Source: Syngnathus acus
Taxonomy: Eukaryota > Chordata > Actinopteri > Syngnathiformes > Syngnathidae
Direction of reading: 5' to 3'
DNA: 64,000 nt
Assembly (NCBI RefSeq): GCF_901709675.1
Contig: NC_051094.1
Coordinates: forward strand, 14,828,501-14,892,500
Part shown: positions 13,801-26,300 of the stretch, piece by piece
How the letters are laid out: the number at the start of each line of letters is the position of its first letter
Position numbering within the stretch: the stretch's first letter is position 1
Notes under the pieces: generated by a model
Database searches by the model: none
The model's input: the letters and a program-made list of their open reading frames with translations, nothing else
Told to the model about the DNA's origin: nothing
Made by a program: the position numbers and the translations under genes

Positions 13801-16800
13801 AGGAAAAGAGATCTTCAAAAGGTTTTGCTTAGGGCCCATGGAGGCTTGAGGTGGCTCTGAACAAATTTCAACACTTGGCAAATAAGTCCGTGCATCTCTG
13901 GCAATGTTTCTGTTCCTAAGTCTTGAACCATATGAGACCAGAAATACAGTTTCACTCAAACGAGCTGAACTGTTTTTAAACAGGCGCTATTTCTATTTGT
14001 ATGTATAACAGAGTGTCGTTTTTGTGTTTGTTTGACCATCTGTTCCTCAGCTATCTTCTCCCTGGTTGATGGAGGATGACAGAAGGGTGGCACTATTTTG
14101 AGTATTTATCTTGATGTTTATTTTGTCAAATTAGTATTTCTTGTGGTTCCTCTCTTTAGTACATCCCGATGCCTGTGCTGTACGGCGTCTTCCTCTACAT
14201 GGGTGTAGCTTCCCTCAGCGGAATTCAGGTATTAATGGTTGCATGACCTTCGTATTACCTTTTTTTTAAATGACGGAGAGCAGTAAGCAACTCATTGCAA
14301 GCTGCCAAACAAACCAACCAGCAGGCAGATCACCACGTGGCAACTCTAAGAAGCCCTTCCGATGATGGCGACCAGCGCTACTCCAATCAAAAGTGTCGTT
14401 TTTTAAAAAAAATTGATGAAGGCAGCCTTGTACTTTTGATAGTTCTGGAATTGGACTTGATTCGATCACATAAAGATGCTTTCGATGCTTTCAGCTAAAC
14501 CCTACTTTATGGTGCGCAGACAGTCTGAGCTGTGGCACAAACACGAACCCTGTCAGTGATCGCTCATTAATTTTATTGCTCTACATTCAATTAACTCCTT
14601 CACCCCTCTGCCACATGCTTCAATAATTCATGTTCTTCCGTCTGGACCCGAATACCAAGTGACCCAAGATAACTTCTGCGATAATTTGACCGGGTGTTTG
14701 AAACTGACAATGCCTGGTTTTATTCACCATCCATAGTTCTGGGACAGGATTAAATTGTACATGATGCCATCCAAGCATCAACCTGACCTCTCCTACCTGC
14801 GTCATGTTCCTCTGAGAAGGGTCCATCTGTTCACCTTGATCCAGATCATATGCCTGGCTGTACTTTGGATACTCAAATCGACATTTTTAGCTATCATCTT
14901 TCCAGTTATGGTATGTCATAATCTTTTTTAAAAAAAAAAATGCACTACACTGTTTAAGATTGTGATTCGAGTAAATGTCTCACAAAGATTCATGGCTGCG
15001 AGAGCAATACGTGGCCATGAAACAAAGTCTTATTAAGGACACGTATGATTCATGTTAACGCCATCTTCAAATGCCATCCAACTACATCATACATAGAGCA
15101 CAACCTGCCTCTGAGACAAATATTGTTGAGAAAATAAAAATGTGTATGCGTATCGTGTTGCATTCAACTTCAGATACTGGGTCTGATGGTCGTTCGCAAA
15201 ATGCTGGACATGGTCTTCTCCCAGCATGACCTGGCTTGGGTGGATGACCTTCTGCCAGATAAAGAGAAGAAGAAGAAGGAGGATGACAAGAAGGGAGGGA
15301 AAGACAAGAAAAGGCCCAAATTGGAAGCCAGTGAAGAGGAGGTGAGAAATGTGAACTCTTGCTGCCCCCTGCAGGCCATGTCTGAAATTGCTTTTGTGTG
15401 TGTGCTCGTATTGATTTGCAGGATAAGTACAGCCCTTACTCCAACCATTCACCAAGTTCAGATTCAGACTTGGATCGCAGGTACTGTGTTCTCAAACTGC
15501 ACATCCCCTACAAAGATCTGGTCTATCCTGATGTTGTACAGTCTGAGTGGGGGGCATACTGTCAGCCCTCTCCCACACACCATGCTCTTTAACACGCGCA
15601 TGCGCACACACACACGCACAGACAAACGTAACTTCTTGTTTTCAGTGACGCGCTTGAAAAGTAGAATTATTAATGGAAATCCAAATTGTGGTGGTCAAAA
15701 GCTTGAAATACATCTGACAATCCATTCTGGGATGCTGATTGACCTCATTTGGTCAAATTTAGAAATTAATTTATGAAATGAATGAAAATACTCAATTTCA
15801 GGTCCACAGTATCATTTAAAAAACATTTAATTGGATGGGGCAATGTTGTAGAGTAAGCATAGGTAATTAATATATCAAACCGTTATATTAAACCATTATA
15901 TTAAAATATAATATTCATTGTTTACATTGATGACCTAGGCGTAATAGACAATTTGCAGATGTACCTCTGGCATCTCACTTTTCTTAACTAGCTTAATGTC
16001 ACACAAGTGTAAAAAGAAGTTAATAATGTAAAATTTGAATAATACATTCAGATTTCATTCCGATTGTCAACAACCTCTTTAACACTGAGATCCTGCATTT
16101 TTTTCTAACCAGAGTCAGAGAGTAGCTCATTCAGGCACACAGCATCACATAGACCAGGGGTGTCAAACTCATTTTTTTCGCGGGCCGCATTGTAGTCATA
16201 GCTTCTTTCGGAGGGCCATTATGACTGTCAACCCAAATAAATGTATGAGCACCTCATATTATATACAGTAAAAGCTACAAAACAAACTGACAAATAACTC
16301 GTTTTTAAACCAGACGAGTAAAAACTGGTCAAATATTTTTAAAAAAAGGTATTATTAAAAGTGAAGACAATTTGAAATTCTAGTAATGACACACGAATTT
16401 GATGCACAATTTGTTTTCGCGGGCCACATAAAATGATGTGGCGGGCCGTATCTGGCCCCCGGGCCTTGAATTTGACACCTGTGACATACGTAGACCATGA
16501 CTCAAAAGATTTGCAATGTTGGATGCGAGCACTTCAACCTTGGTACACCGCATTGAGAATTTTGTAAATCAGATGATGGGCCCTAGAGGACGCACACACA
16601 CACGTAATTTTTATTTTCGTTTAAATTTTACTTATATGGTTCTAGTATATTATCTAAAAGTGTACAAATCAAATGCCATCACCATACACTTGGACATTTA
16701 TTTAGTGGCCAACTCATTAGGTACACCTCCACCATCTTCTGACATCCAAGACAGAAGTATGTATGTAATAGATGAATGCAAAATAATTATTTTCTTTTGT

Positions 16801-18204
16801 TTTTATTTTGTGCAGTATTCTCTTGTATTGTATAGCAGTTTTAGAAGCAATAATCCGTAGTCTTTTGTTTCCCCTATGTTTCGTGTCTTATTATTGCATG
16901 GAATGTAAATCACAGACAAAGACAGAATCCGTTCAGGGATTGTCCGTAAAACATTGTCCTCAGTGTGACATGCTCGGGCTCAGCCGCTCACTTGTCCTCT
17001 CCATGCACTTTAAGGCAATGCAGATCATTCTAATCTTACTTTTCTTCCTGTGGTATGTAGCAAATCTTTCACGGTATGTGCACAATTGTAAACAATGTAT
17101 TTTTCTTTAATGTGTGTAATTTTATGACAGATGGGCTGTGGAAATAAATACAATTTATTATATTTATTTGTTGGGTCATTATGCCATTATGTCAGGATAT
17201 TTATCTTTCTGTGTTCATGATCATGTATTGCATGGATAATAATAAGAAATTAACAAAGATTTTGGTGTCGAAAGGACAGATGTCATGTTTAGACGATTCA
17301 TTCCCAGATATGCTCATCCATATGTTACAAGACTCATTATTACTTTGGTTGTTTCTTTTTTTTCACCCAAAACTCTTTGGAAAATCCACTATAATTGCAT
17401 GTGAACTCTGTTGTAACTTTAATTCATCGATCTTCCCTCGTCCAAAGTAAAGCACAATTGATAGATGTGGTAATTTAGTCCTACAAATACATATCACCCT
17501 TTAGGCCTCATTTTTTGTTCGCAAATGGACCATCATGTCTGCATTGCTTTGAAAGAGGCATGGTTTGGGGAAAAAAAGCAAACCCAAATTTGACTGTGGT
17601 AGATTATCATCTAAGATGCATGTAAAGTAGTTTAACATCCACAATTAACAAATCAACGGGCATTTCTCGTTAGTTGTACAGTATATGCATAAGAGACAGA
17701 ATAATGGATGAAAAAGTAATTTTATATTTAAGCAATAAGTGAATACTGTGGTTCATTTCTAAATTATTTGTATTTTAAAAAGTGTTGTGAAGTGTAATTT
17801 GGAAGTGAACTGTAAAAAATGCATAGCGACTATTGCTTTCAGTTAACCACGAACAGTAGAGGCAGTTGCGCTTCCCCTGTCATTTGTCCATTTTTTCCTA
17901 GACTCCATCATGAGCTTCTGTAGTTTGTGTCTGGCATCTCAGGAACAAACTTGTATTTCCTCCCATGGCCTCCCTCCTCAAACTCATGTTTTTGCCTAAG
18001 TGTGTGAGATACTGTAACTGGCGCTTGCCCTTCCTCAGCATTACCCTACACCTGAAGATCTCCTGCCCGTCATCTCCAGCCATGCCAATGGGGCGAGGGA
18101 TGGCCTGCCCCGTCCCACAGGTCAAGATAGAGATGGAATCTGACGACGACTCGGACATGGATCACCACCGGCCACGAGACATGAGCGGCGAGACGACGTT
18201 ATGA
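1875..18204 (+). CDS. slc4a5: Electrogenic sodium bicarbonate cotransporter 2 (NBCe2), 3' part of gene
   Basis: Plasma-membrane Na+/HCO3- cotransporter of the SLC4 family; the mammalian protein acts in epithelia such as choroid plexus and kidney. Coding exons: 1875-2032, 2108-2195, 5287-5441, 5509-5637, 6081-6255, 6400-6533, 7320-7591, 8412-8473, 8798-8989, 9792-9905, 11210-11371, 12721-12899, 13042-13114, 14160-14228, 14737-14910, 15174-15341, 15422-15480, 18039-18204. All borders are AG/GT and the phases close, giving 842 residues to a TGA. The first ~175 residues are the end of the cytoplasmic domain ([23 protein letters not shown]); the rest is the membrane domain ([62 protein letters not shown]). 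The extracellular loop coded at 8412-8850 has NSS and NVT glycosylation sequons. SLC4A5 is preferred to SLC4A4 because of [18 protein letters not shown] and the Gly-rich insert after [10 protein letters not shown]. The C-terminus ends ETTL, a type I PDZ ligand. The last exon could instead begin at 17943, which is also open. Upstream exons lie outside the window. Confidence 0.95.
2196..5286. other. Large slc4a5 intron
   Basis: A 3.1-kb intron between the exons ending VDD and starting LFSDVAYKA. It contains a CATC microsatellite at 3094-3166 and an unassigned moderately GC-rich stretch around 3700-4330. No coding exon or recognisable element is seen in the rest. Confidence 0.7.
3094..3166. repeat. 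(CATC)n microsatellite
   Basis: Imperfect at its left end (CATCCGTC) and pure from about 3122. Intronic. Confidence 0.95.
10496..11107. mobile_element. TA-flanked MITE, CCGTATT-terminal family (AAGACGACC subfamily)
   Basis: Inverted ends: left CCGTATTGTCCCGAATATAA, right a matching inverse ending ATTCGGGCCAATATGG. Both are bordered by TA. Internal copies of TAAGACGACCC occur near each end. The 612-bp interior is AT-rich and non-coding. It lies in the slc4a5 intron between 9905 and 11210 and belongs with the elements at 28561, 30399 and 46672. Confidence 0.8.
11699..11800. repeat. Teleost interspersed repeat fragment
   Basis: A block reading GGGTTCAGTATCTTGCTCAA, then GGGGATCGAACCC, then a stretch ending GAGCCGACCC. 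This is a very common fish dispersed-repeat motif; I cannot assign its family from the sequence alone. Confidence 0.5.
16155..16481. mobile_element. Short hAT MITE (CAGGGGTGTCAAACTCA ends)
   Basis: Inverted ends CAGGGGTGTCAAAC and TTTGACACCTG, with sub-terminal GCGGGCC motifs on both sides. The interior is the same as in the element at 35801-36126, in opposite orientation. No transposase. It lies in the last slc4a5 intron. The flanking 8-bp duplication is only approximate here. Confidence 0.85.
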
Positions 18205-19417
18205 AGTGGACCCTTGCAAGATGTGCTTCAGAGCGCCAAGTGTCCCAGACAGCAGACACCTCAATAATTCTTATGAACCAGTGGGTTCCTCATAAATGTA
18301 TTGAACTTATAAGAAATTAAGCTTTCATGTGTTGTACAACTCTTCCTTTGATGTATCATGCGTACGTAGCATTTTCTCAATACGATATACTATATAACGT
18401 ACCATACTGTCGTGTTGGCCTCGGTATAGTGTTATGATGACAGGCTGACTTGTCCCTCAAAAGTAAACAGAGGTTTATTTATGATACAGTATAGGCTATT
18501 TACATGACGTAAAGTTCTATTTTCAATAATTTTGCTATGTAATGTATTGTGTACTGCTGTACTGCATGTATGTATGACCCCTCAGAACCAGCTTGCTTTT
18601 GACCATGGCCTCCTAAACCTGTCAGTGAAAACTATTCACAATGGGATATTTATCTGGAACAAAAAGAAACAACCAAATGTCTTGATGTTCTTGAGGTTTT
18701 TATTAAGCAGGTTGTAGAGTACAGGTTTCTGTTTTCGCAAATACTGTTATGAGAAATGAACAACTTAACCATGAGCAGGCCCATTTGAAAAATGTGTCAA
18801 AATGCCTACCTGTTTCTCAATTTAAATATTACATTAAAAGTACAGTATTCTAAAATGGACTGTTTCTAGTATCATTGGATTACAGCACAAGCACAACGGC
18901 TTACTGGAGCCATGCCTTTAGCATGCTAATATGCTAACCCATTGTCACGTAACAAATATCTAGACACCTTGTGCTACATGACTGAACACACTAGAGTACA
19001 TGAGGATCATTATTCTGGAGTTTGCAGATCAGTTTTCTGAAAGATCTTGTCAAAATATTAGACAACCATGTGCCCACTACGTTCCTGAAGGTGGTGACAT
19101 AATAGCGTTCTGCGTACATTCTCAACATGCCATGTGTCATATCCTATTAAATAAGTGGACTAAAAGTGCTTTGAATTAAACAAAGAAACATCATTTCTAC
19201 CAGCATTAGAGTTCAAACAGCCCCCATATTGCCTGATAAGAAATCTTGTGTACTACTTCACAGTGCTTAGTGTTTACTGACACGACATCTTTATGGCACA
19301 TCAACTTTGCTACCCACTTGAATCAACAGTGGATGTGGCACCTCGGAAAAAAATGGCCTCATGTCATTAATGGAACGGACACACTCCCTGTCAGACATGT
19401 GGTGCCCTCGGCATATG
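18205..19417. other. Convergent 3' intergenic region slc4a5 / ogfod2
   Basis: Contains the 3' UTRs of both genes, which converge with 1.2 kb between stop codons. I see no perfect plus-strand AATAAA for slc4a5 before 19 kb; an ATTAAA near 18832 is a weak candidate. A minus-strand AATAAA sits at 18699-18704. Confidence 0.6.
18699..18704 (-). terminator. Candidate polyadenylation signal for ogfod2
   Basis: AATAAA on the minus strand, about 715 nt downstream of the ogfod2 stop codon. Position and strand fit, but no transcript evidence is visible. Confidence 0.35.
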
Positions 19418-22400
19418 TCAGGTGAGTTGACAGAAGTTACCAAGCAGCAGAGTGGGTTGTTTGGTGAATCCATCCGCAAAGCCCTCCCCTTCTACCAGGA
19501 CTGGCCTCCTATTGCACATTGGGCAAAGTTTATTGCGCTCCTGGGAGGACCTCATCCAGATGATGAGGTTCCAACGCTGACCCGAGGAGATAGGCAGGGC
19601 GCCGTGCATGTGTTGGCCCCGGTGAAGAATGCCCTCGCCTGCTCTGTGTTCAATCTCTGAACACTCTGTCTCATTTAAAGGCACCTGCAAGAAAAAGTGA
19701 TGGAACTCACCAACGTAAAAAGTAGAATAGTGGTACTGACTTGTTCATTTTTAGTGCCTGTTAGACACAAAAAATTTGAAGTTTGTTGTGCAATTCATTC
19801 CAGTGGAAATGTAGAATTTCTAATGAAATCCAATCAAAAGTTATGAAAGACCAGCTTGTTCCAGAGGGTGTTGAATCACAACCAATTCACATTCAGAATC
19901 AGAACACACCGCAAAATGTACCTGTCTCATATCACCAAAGTAAAGGTTTCCCTCTGTGAAGTCCCTGCCCAAGGAGACATTGAGCGTGACCTCCGCGTTA
20001 TCGTAGTGGTAGCTGAGGTCCAGGTCTTCGTTTATGTCGTATTTGACAACAAAGGCTTTGTGACTATCCAGACTGTGGCCTCCACAATCTGGGTAGAGCA
20101 CAGTTGTGAGTGAGTGTAGGTACTGCTGACGAAGAGGTGTGACAAAGCCTTCATCAAAGCCAAGTTCGTTTAGAAGAATCTGTGAAGAAAGCAACACATG
20201 CCATTGAAGGACTGAAGACATTGAAATCTGACATTTATAATTCCATTATTTACATTTGCATTATTGTATACACATAGTTGGCCTTTGCTAAGGTAGGGTG
20301 ATATGATGACGAATTTGATTTGTCGGTTGATTTTAAGCTGATTCGCGGTTGATGCCCCTCCAGACCCAATCGCTAGTACAGCATTGAGTCTGGCTTGCCA
20401 CTTGCCAATGGTACATGTAACTCTAAAGTGTACGCTAAAGTAGGGTTACTACAGAAAAGGCATGTTGGAGAAGGATGGTCTACAAACATGGCTTAGTTAT
20501 TTGAGTTCTGACAGAGGGAATGGGCAAAACAGTCCGGGTAAGCTTTTGGTTTCAACTGTATACCTTTAAGATGTTTTGCTGAGTGAGCTGGAGCAAGCAA
20601 CATGAGATGTGATTGCTAACAACAAATAACCCACATTTAAGCTCAATTGGAGCCAGAAAAGATGGTTGAATCACCCCATAGTTGTTCATGGTGTTGGGTC
20701 GACCTTTAGGTGCTGCAGAACGCTCAAAGTGCTCCAGCTCGTCAATCAGATCGTCGCAGAAGCTTTTGGTGAACACTGGGAAGCGGTAGACCCTAGCAGC
20801 TTTGACAGAAATGATTGTAAGATGCTCTGTGTGCCACTATCATGCCAACAATCAAACAACTGTACCTAGTTTCATCCAGTACAAAGGGCAACAAAAAATA
20901 CTTTTACAAATAAAAGATAAACTATTGAAGAAAAAAGTGTGTATATAAGTGGGTTATGTAAGTGTGTTTAAAGACATTTTTTTGTAGAATTCTGTTTAAA
21001 GTTTAAATGTTTTAGGAGTGTATCGGAGGGAGCACGATTGAACAACCCTGTCGACAGTCAAATGTACTATAGTTGCATTATTGCATTACTTTGTTAATAA
21101 TGATCTTGTGAATATGCTAAAAAATGTATAAAGTTTAGAAACATGTTTCTTTAGCTCACCTGTTTCTTTTTCCAACAAGTCACAAAGACTTTGAGATGTG
21201 ACATTTCGACTCTGACAAAATTTAACTATATGCTTGAACTCTGGCGCAAGGAACGTCTCCTAAGAAGAGGCATTTAAATGCATTAGAAAAATGTTTACAA
21301 TCAATTACGATGACATCTTTGAGAGCAAATACTGCACCTGCAGATGGTACACATGAGGATGTAGAGGCCGGTATGCGTCCTTTATGATAGCAGCTCTGTC
21401 AGCAGATGTCGCAGCAAGACACATTCGCCTGTCCACTTCCTGGGAAATCTAAAAGAAGGATGGACATTTAGCGCCTCGACAGTAGGTTGCAATAGTACAA
21501 TTCTTTTATCCCTTGTAAATTCTCACATTTTCTCACTTTAAAACCACAAACAAATGTAATTACACAATTAGGATCATGGAGCCGATCACCGAGCTAAAAA
21601 ATAAAAAATAACTGATCATCGATTGTAAGATCAAGAAAGATGGACAATCAGTCCAATCAATATAAAAAAAATATTAATAATTTTACTGCACAGTTGACCC
21701 CCGGTCTTTCGGGAAGACTGCCCACGGAGAGCCACAAATTGCGTACAATTAAAAATGCATTTGAGAGAAAAACAAATACTAGACAATATACTCCCCAAAG
21801 CATTGGGGGGGGTCAATAAACAGAAAATCCTGAAACCCCCCATCAAAAAGGAAAAAAAAAACACTATTTATAACATTTGAAAGAAAAACGTATGTTACGG
21901 TATAATATATGCTGAGAATTCTTCAATTATTAACAATGGCAGAATAAAACGAGATTTTTTGTTTGTTGTCATGTCTTGCTTTGCTGATCTGATCAATGAC
22001 GTCATTGATCAATCAGCAAATTATGATATTACAACTGATCCCAGCTTGGACATGACATGTAAACATGTTATAATTCTCTCCTTTGGTTCAGATGACATCT
22101 TTCATGAAGGAGTTATGAGTCATGACATTCCACTGATGACAATTACAGGATGATTCTGTTTTGTCCGCAAAATTGAGTGATTCCACATTTTTTCCTCTGC
22201 TTGCTCTAAAAACAAATTGTTACTGAATAGAACGAATTTCTCTCTAGTTATTTTTGTGAACCTTAAAGCTAGAAAGGTGGCTTTTTTTTTTTTTTTTAAT
22301 GTAACGCACCTCATTCAAATGATCAGAATCGTTTCAGGTTTCCACATAGCTTGCTGATGAACGATAACTTGCCTTGTTAAGGACATCCTCAAACTGTTGC

Positions 22401-22648
22401 TCGGTAACGCAGCCAAGCCTCTTCAGGAGCTAAAATATACGCGTCACGTAGGTTAATCGGATTTCCACATATTAATACTGCAATCAAAACACGTTACGCT
22501 GGACTCAACTCACGGCTTCATAGTCTCGTCTGAACTGCTCTTCCGTCATAAAGCGAACATGAAGTTTGTAGTCTTCGAGGAAAATGTTGTCTGTCCTAAA
22601 ACAGCTGCAGATATAAAACTGTTGATTTCCTTTTCCTTCATTTGTCAT
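19418..22648 (-). CDS. ogfod2: 2-oxoglutarate and Fe(II)-dependent oxygenase domain-containing protein 2
   Basis: Predicted Fe(II)/2-oxoglutarate dioxygenase of the prolyl-4-hydroxylase fold; its substrate is not established. Exons in transcript order: 22514-22648, 22373-22429, 21338-21448, 21160-21259, 20675-20799, 19922-20179, 19418-19684. They sum to 350 residues plus stop, the same length as the human protein. Met at 22648 is chosen because it puts the conserved CSCF..DN motif at the expected distance; an in-frame upstream Met at 22783 exists. The dioxygenase domain has the facial triad HxD (H234, D236 in SYHYDNAEVTLNV) and distal H289 in HMHGALP, with 2OG-binding R299 in GQRWNL. RPNTMNNYG and YPDCGG are also family motifs. 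The intron after 22373 has a GC donor. The gene is head-to-head with the GIN-like gene. Confidence 0.95.
21982..22018. promoter_or_regulatory. CRE-centred palindrome
   Basis: A near-perfect palindrome of about 37 bp with a single bulged base, centred on TGACGTCA, the full CREB/ATF site, flanked symmetrically by TGATCAA/TTGATCA. It lies in an ogfod2 intron. Function is inferred from motif identity only. Confidence 0.45.
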
Positions 22649-22821
22649 CGTGGTCACTAAGAAAACATTGACACACCACGCAACTGACATGCAATGCGCC
22701 AACTTTCCTTGTTTCTGGTGTCGATTATCTGCGAGTTTGCCTACCACTTCCGGTTTGCAAAGGAAACCCGTGATCAATAACAATACAACTTAGACTACGA
22801 CTACCATTCGTAGTACGACTG

Positions 22822-22863
<42 letters not shown>

Positions 22864-23310
22864 TGTATAAAATGTTTCTTACCAAAATATTTGATCTACA
22901 ACATTTAAAAACGTTGAGAACAAAATAATTCATGCGATGGGCAGTTTGTATTTGCTGATGCACTCGCCCCAAGTTTCTTGATTTTAATTTTACAAGTATT
23001 GTATTTTTAATACTTATATATGTTCGAAGTAAATTGAAATTCAATAGTCAATTATTATATAATTGATATACAATAATTGGTATAACAATATTGAGGGCAC
23101 AATGTCCGTTTTCACAACAAGCCATAAGTATCGTAAACGTTTTGATTGCACGACAGTTGGTGGCGATAATGATCCTCGATGTTGCTTTTCATCATTAGTG
23201 AAAAAGAAGAAGAAGACGTCACTCCGGTCGCATGTTTTAGCATTAGCGCAATTTGCTACTGGATGTTTTCTGATGGTTTTACGTCCTACTATCGTTAGGT
23301 CTTTGCAGGA
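22649..23310. promoter_or_regulatory. Head-to-head intergenic region, probable bidirectional promoter
   Basis: 662 bp separates the start codons of ogfod2 (minus) and the GIN-like gene (plus). The outer parts would be the two 5' UTRs, and a pure AAT microsatellite sits in the middle. No TATA box is obvious at either side. The arrangement suggests shared regulation, but start sites are not visible. Confidence 0.45.
22821..22863. repeat. (AAT)n microsatellite
   Basis: About 14 uninterrupted trinucleotide units inside the ogfod2/GIN-like intergenic region. Confidence 0.95.
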
Positions 23311-26300
23311 ATGTTGAGTGTCGACGCTTTGCAAGTAGCAGAGGAGGAGGTGGTCGAATCCAGCTCGAGTAAACTTGGCGACATTTACACTTTTGTGGCC
23401 AAAGGATGCTTCCCACAGTCGATGAATCCATTGAGGAAGAAGAATCTCAAAAGATACGCACAGAAATTCATCATCGACGGTGAGGCTTGCTTTAAAATGT
23501 TACATTATCGAATGTGCTCCAGGGTCACGAACCCCGGTATTCAAGGGATTAATCACAATGTTTTAGATTATCCCTCTTCCACAACACCCGATTCAAATGA
23601 TCAGATCATCAGCTGTGTAAGTATGACAACGATCCTGATCATATCAATCGGGTGTGCTGTAAGTGCGACACGTTTAGATTGGTGCTCTGGAGGACCAGAG
23701 TTGGTGGGCCCTGATATTGTTTGTGTGTGTGGGCACAGTACTGTATTTGGCTTTCTACAACGGTATGGGGTAATTGCCGCTGTGCAATGCATATTATTGT
23801 GATTATTTAGGAATTTGTAAAATAAATGTGGCAGCCCTCACTTTTAATCGAACCAACATTGTTTATTAAATTCATTCAACTTTTAAAATGCAATGTTTTC
23901 TTCTGCTCAATGAGCAATCGTTGATATACCATCTGTGTAAAAATGTTTTTAAATTTAATTCCGCTTCTGTTTGCTCAAAAAATGTATGCCAGACTTAAAA
24001 CATTGCCCCTAAATTCATTGTGAGTTTCTATGAGATGTCAGCCCAACAAACATGAAAAAATTAAATACATTTCCCAATCATTTCACATTTTATGTTACTT
24101 GAAATCGGAGCCTTTACTGCCTGCACCCACTATATTTCAATTTATCTCTGTATTTTAAGATGCCAAGCTCTATTATGTGGGGCCAAAGAAAGAAGAAAAG
24201 AGAGAGGTTGTCATTGAGGCTGAGCGGAAGAGGCAGATTTTTCTGGACTGCCACTTTAATGACATCGGACATCATTTGGGTCAGAAGAAGACTGTCCACA
24301 GAATTCAAAGCAAGTACTACTGGCTGGGCATTATCAAGGATGTGGTGGACTGGGTACTGTTATTATGTGCTTATTAACATCTAACATCAACTGTGGCACT
24401 AAAGATGACGCCTAATCTATCTGATTTGATTTTTCAGATTAAAGTATGTGAGACATGTCAACATGCAGAGAGGAATAAAAATCTGGCGAGGACAGTCCGA
24501 CCAATCAAAGTGGATGCACCATGGGATATCGTTGGAATTGACATAATAGGTTTTTGCCTCATTTTGTTCTGAAAAGATTAACTTGTTTTCTGTCATTGGT
24601 TTCCAGTTTGAGACACGTTTTCTGCTTTTCTTTTTGTGTTCTACAGGGCCTTTCCCAGAGACTCAGCAATTGAACACGCATGTTACTGTTCTCATTGATT
24701 ACTTCAGCAAATGGCCTGAGGCATTTCCACTGCAAAAGACGGATGCTGTCTCCATAGCGAGGTGTATTTCCAAATGTATGTCCAGGTAAACGCACACATT
24801 CTGACTGCTTAGAATGATATAGAACATTCAACATAGGGTCTTGTTGACATTATTACAATTTAGCATTTTACATTGTGTTGGCCCACATATTGATGCCGTG
24901 AACCTTGACATACGTAGACGTGTGTTCAAGCTCCTTAATTGAAACCTTAACATAAAATCATCCAAGGAAAGCATTAGTTTTTACCTGTAATATTTTGGTA
25001 TTTAGAAATTGATGACAATTGGAATTATGCATTCACCCCGGTTTGGTTCAGGTTTGGTTCCCCGAAAACAATCGTGTGCACACAGAGCCCAGACTTCTGT
25101 GATGAGGTGAGACGTCGTCAATAATGAAATCATGCAAGACGATCAATCGGGGGATTAGAAACGTGTGGATCTTCGGTGTGTCAGTGTGTTGTGGATTATT
25201 CTTTGCAGGTTACAAATCTGTTGAGCCACAGATGGGGCATCATGCAAAAAGTCTCTCCTCCGGCTCAGCCTCAACTCAACCCGCTACACGACTGCACTAG
25301 TCCGTTGCTGAAAGAGGCTATTACGCAGATGGTGACAGAAAAGCAGACAGACTGGGATGACTTTCTGGATCCTGTGCTGTTTCTCTTCAGAACATCTATA
25401 AACCCTACAACCAAGTTCACGCCTTACTCGCTCATGTTCAACCGGAAAGCGAACGCTCCAAACCAAGTAAGACAAGCTATTTCCAACAAAGCAGTTGGTT
25501 TTCTGTTCCTTAAATTCCCCTTTTCTTTCATTTAGGCTACACTCGGTCCACTTGGATATGATGATCATGAGCAGGACATGTATTCTGTCAAAGAGAAGGC
25601 TTCCACATACATGACTATAATGCAAGAACAGCAGAACACCGTTAAGCAGTTGGTAATTATTTATCTTTTCCTTTAAGATATGTATAATCTTAGTGGAAAG
25701 GGGCTTGTTTTTTCATAATATTGATGTTGGGCATGGCTTGGGAAAAAAACATATTCAGAAGTAATTCATGAATAGTTAAATCTGTGGGTGCCAACCCACG
25801 AGTGAGTATGGAGTCAGTCAAAAAGAGTTTGTTTCCACGTTAAAATAACCACTGTTGTTCGCCAATATAACGGTACCATATACATGACCAGAAATTGGTG
25901 GTAAATTGTGAGAGAAATTGTGGTAAATCCCCAACTACAATTTACAATACGTGCTATCATCGTCTCTCCTTACCAGCATGTGAGTGTTGGTGGTAACGTT
26001 ACTCTTATTTAAAAATGGAAATACTACAAAGAAACAAAATAATCTCTCTCTCTCTCTCGTCAGAAAGAGTTATTCTCGTCAGTGTATTTAGCATGATAGC
26101 AAATGTTAAACAGATGTTTAAAAATTCAACTACTGTATATTTATAAAGTAATTCAGTTACATTATTTTTTCTTTACTTGTTTGGTCTTTCAATGTGTGTC
26201 TTCTTCAGGTGATAGCCAACATGAAAGCAGCCTACAAAGAGGAGAAGAAGAATGTAAAAAGAAAGGCACACAACAGCCCCTCAATGACTTTAAAAACATC

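Noticed and set aside
15186-15776. 196-codon frame as an independent gene
   Set aside because: It is the slc4a5 exons at 15174 and 15422 read through their introns.
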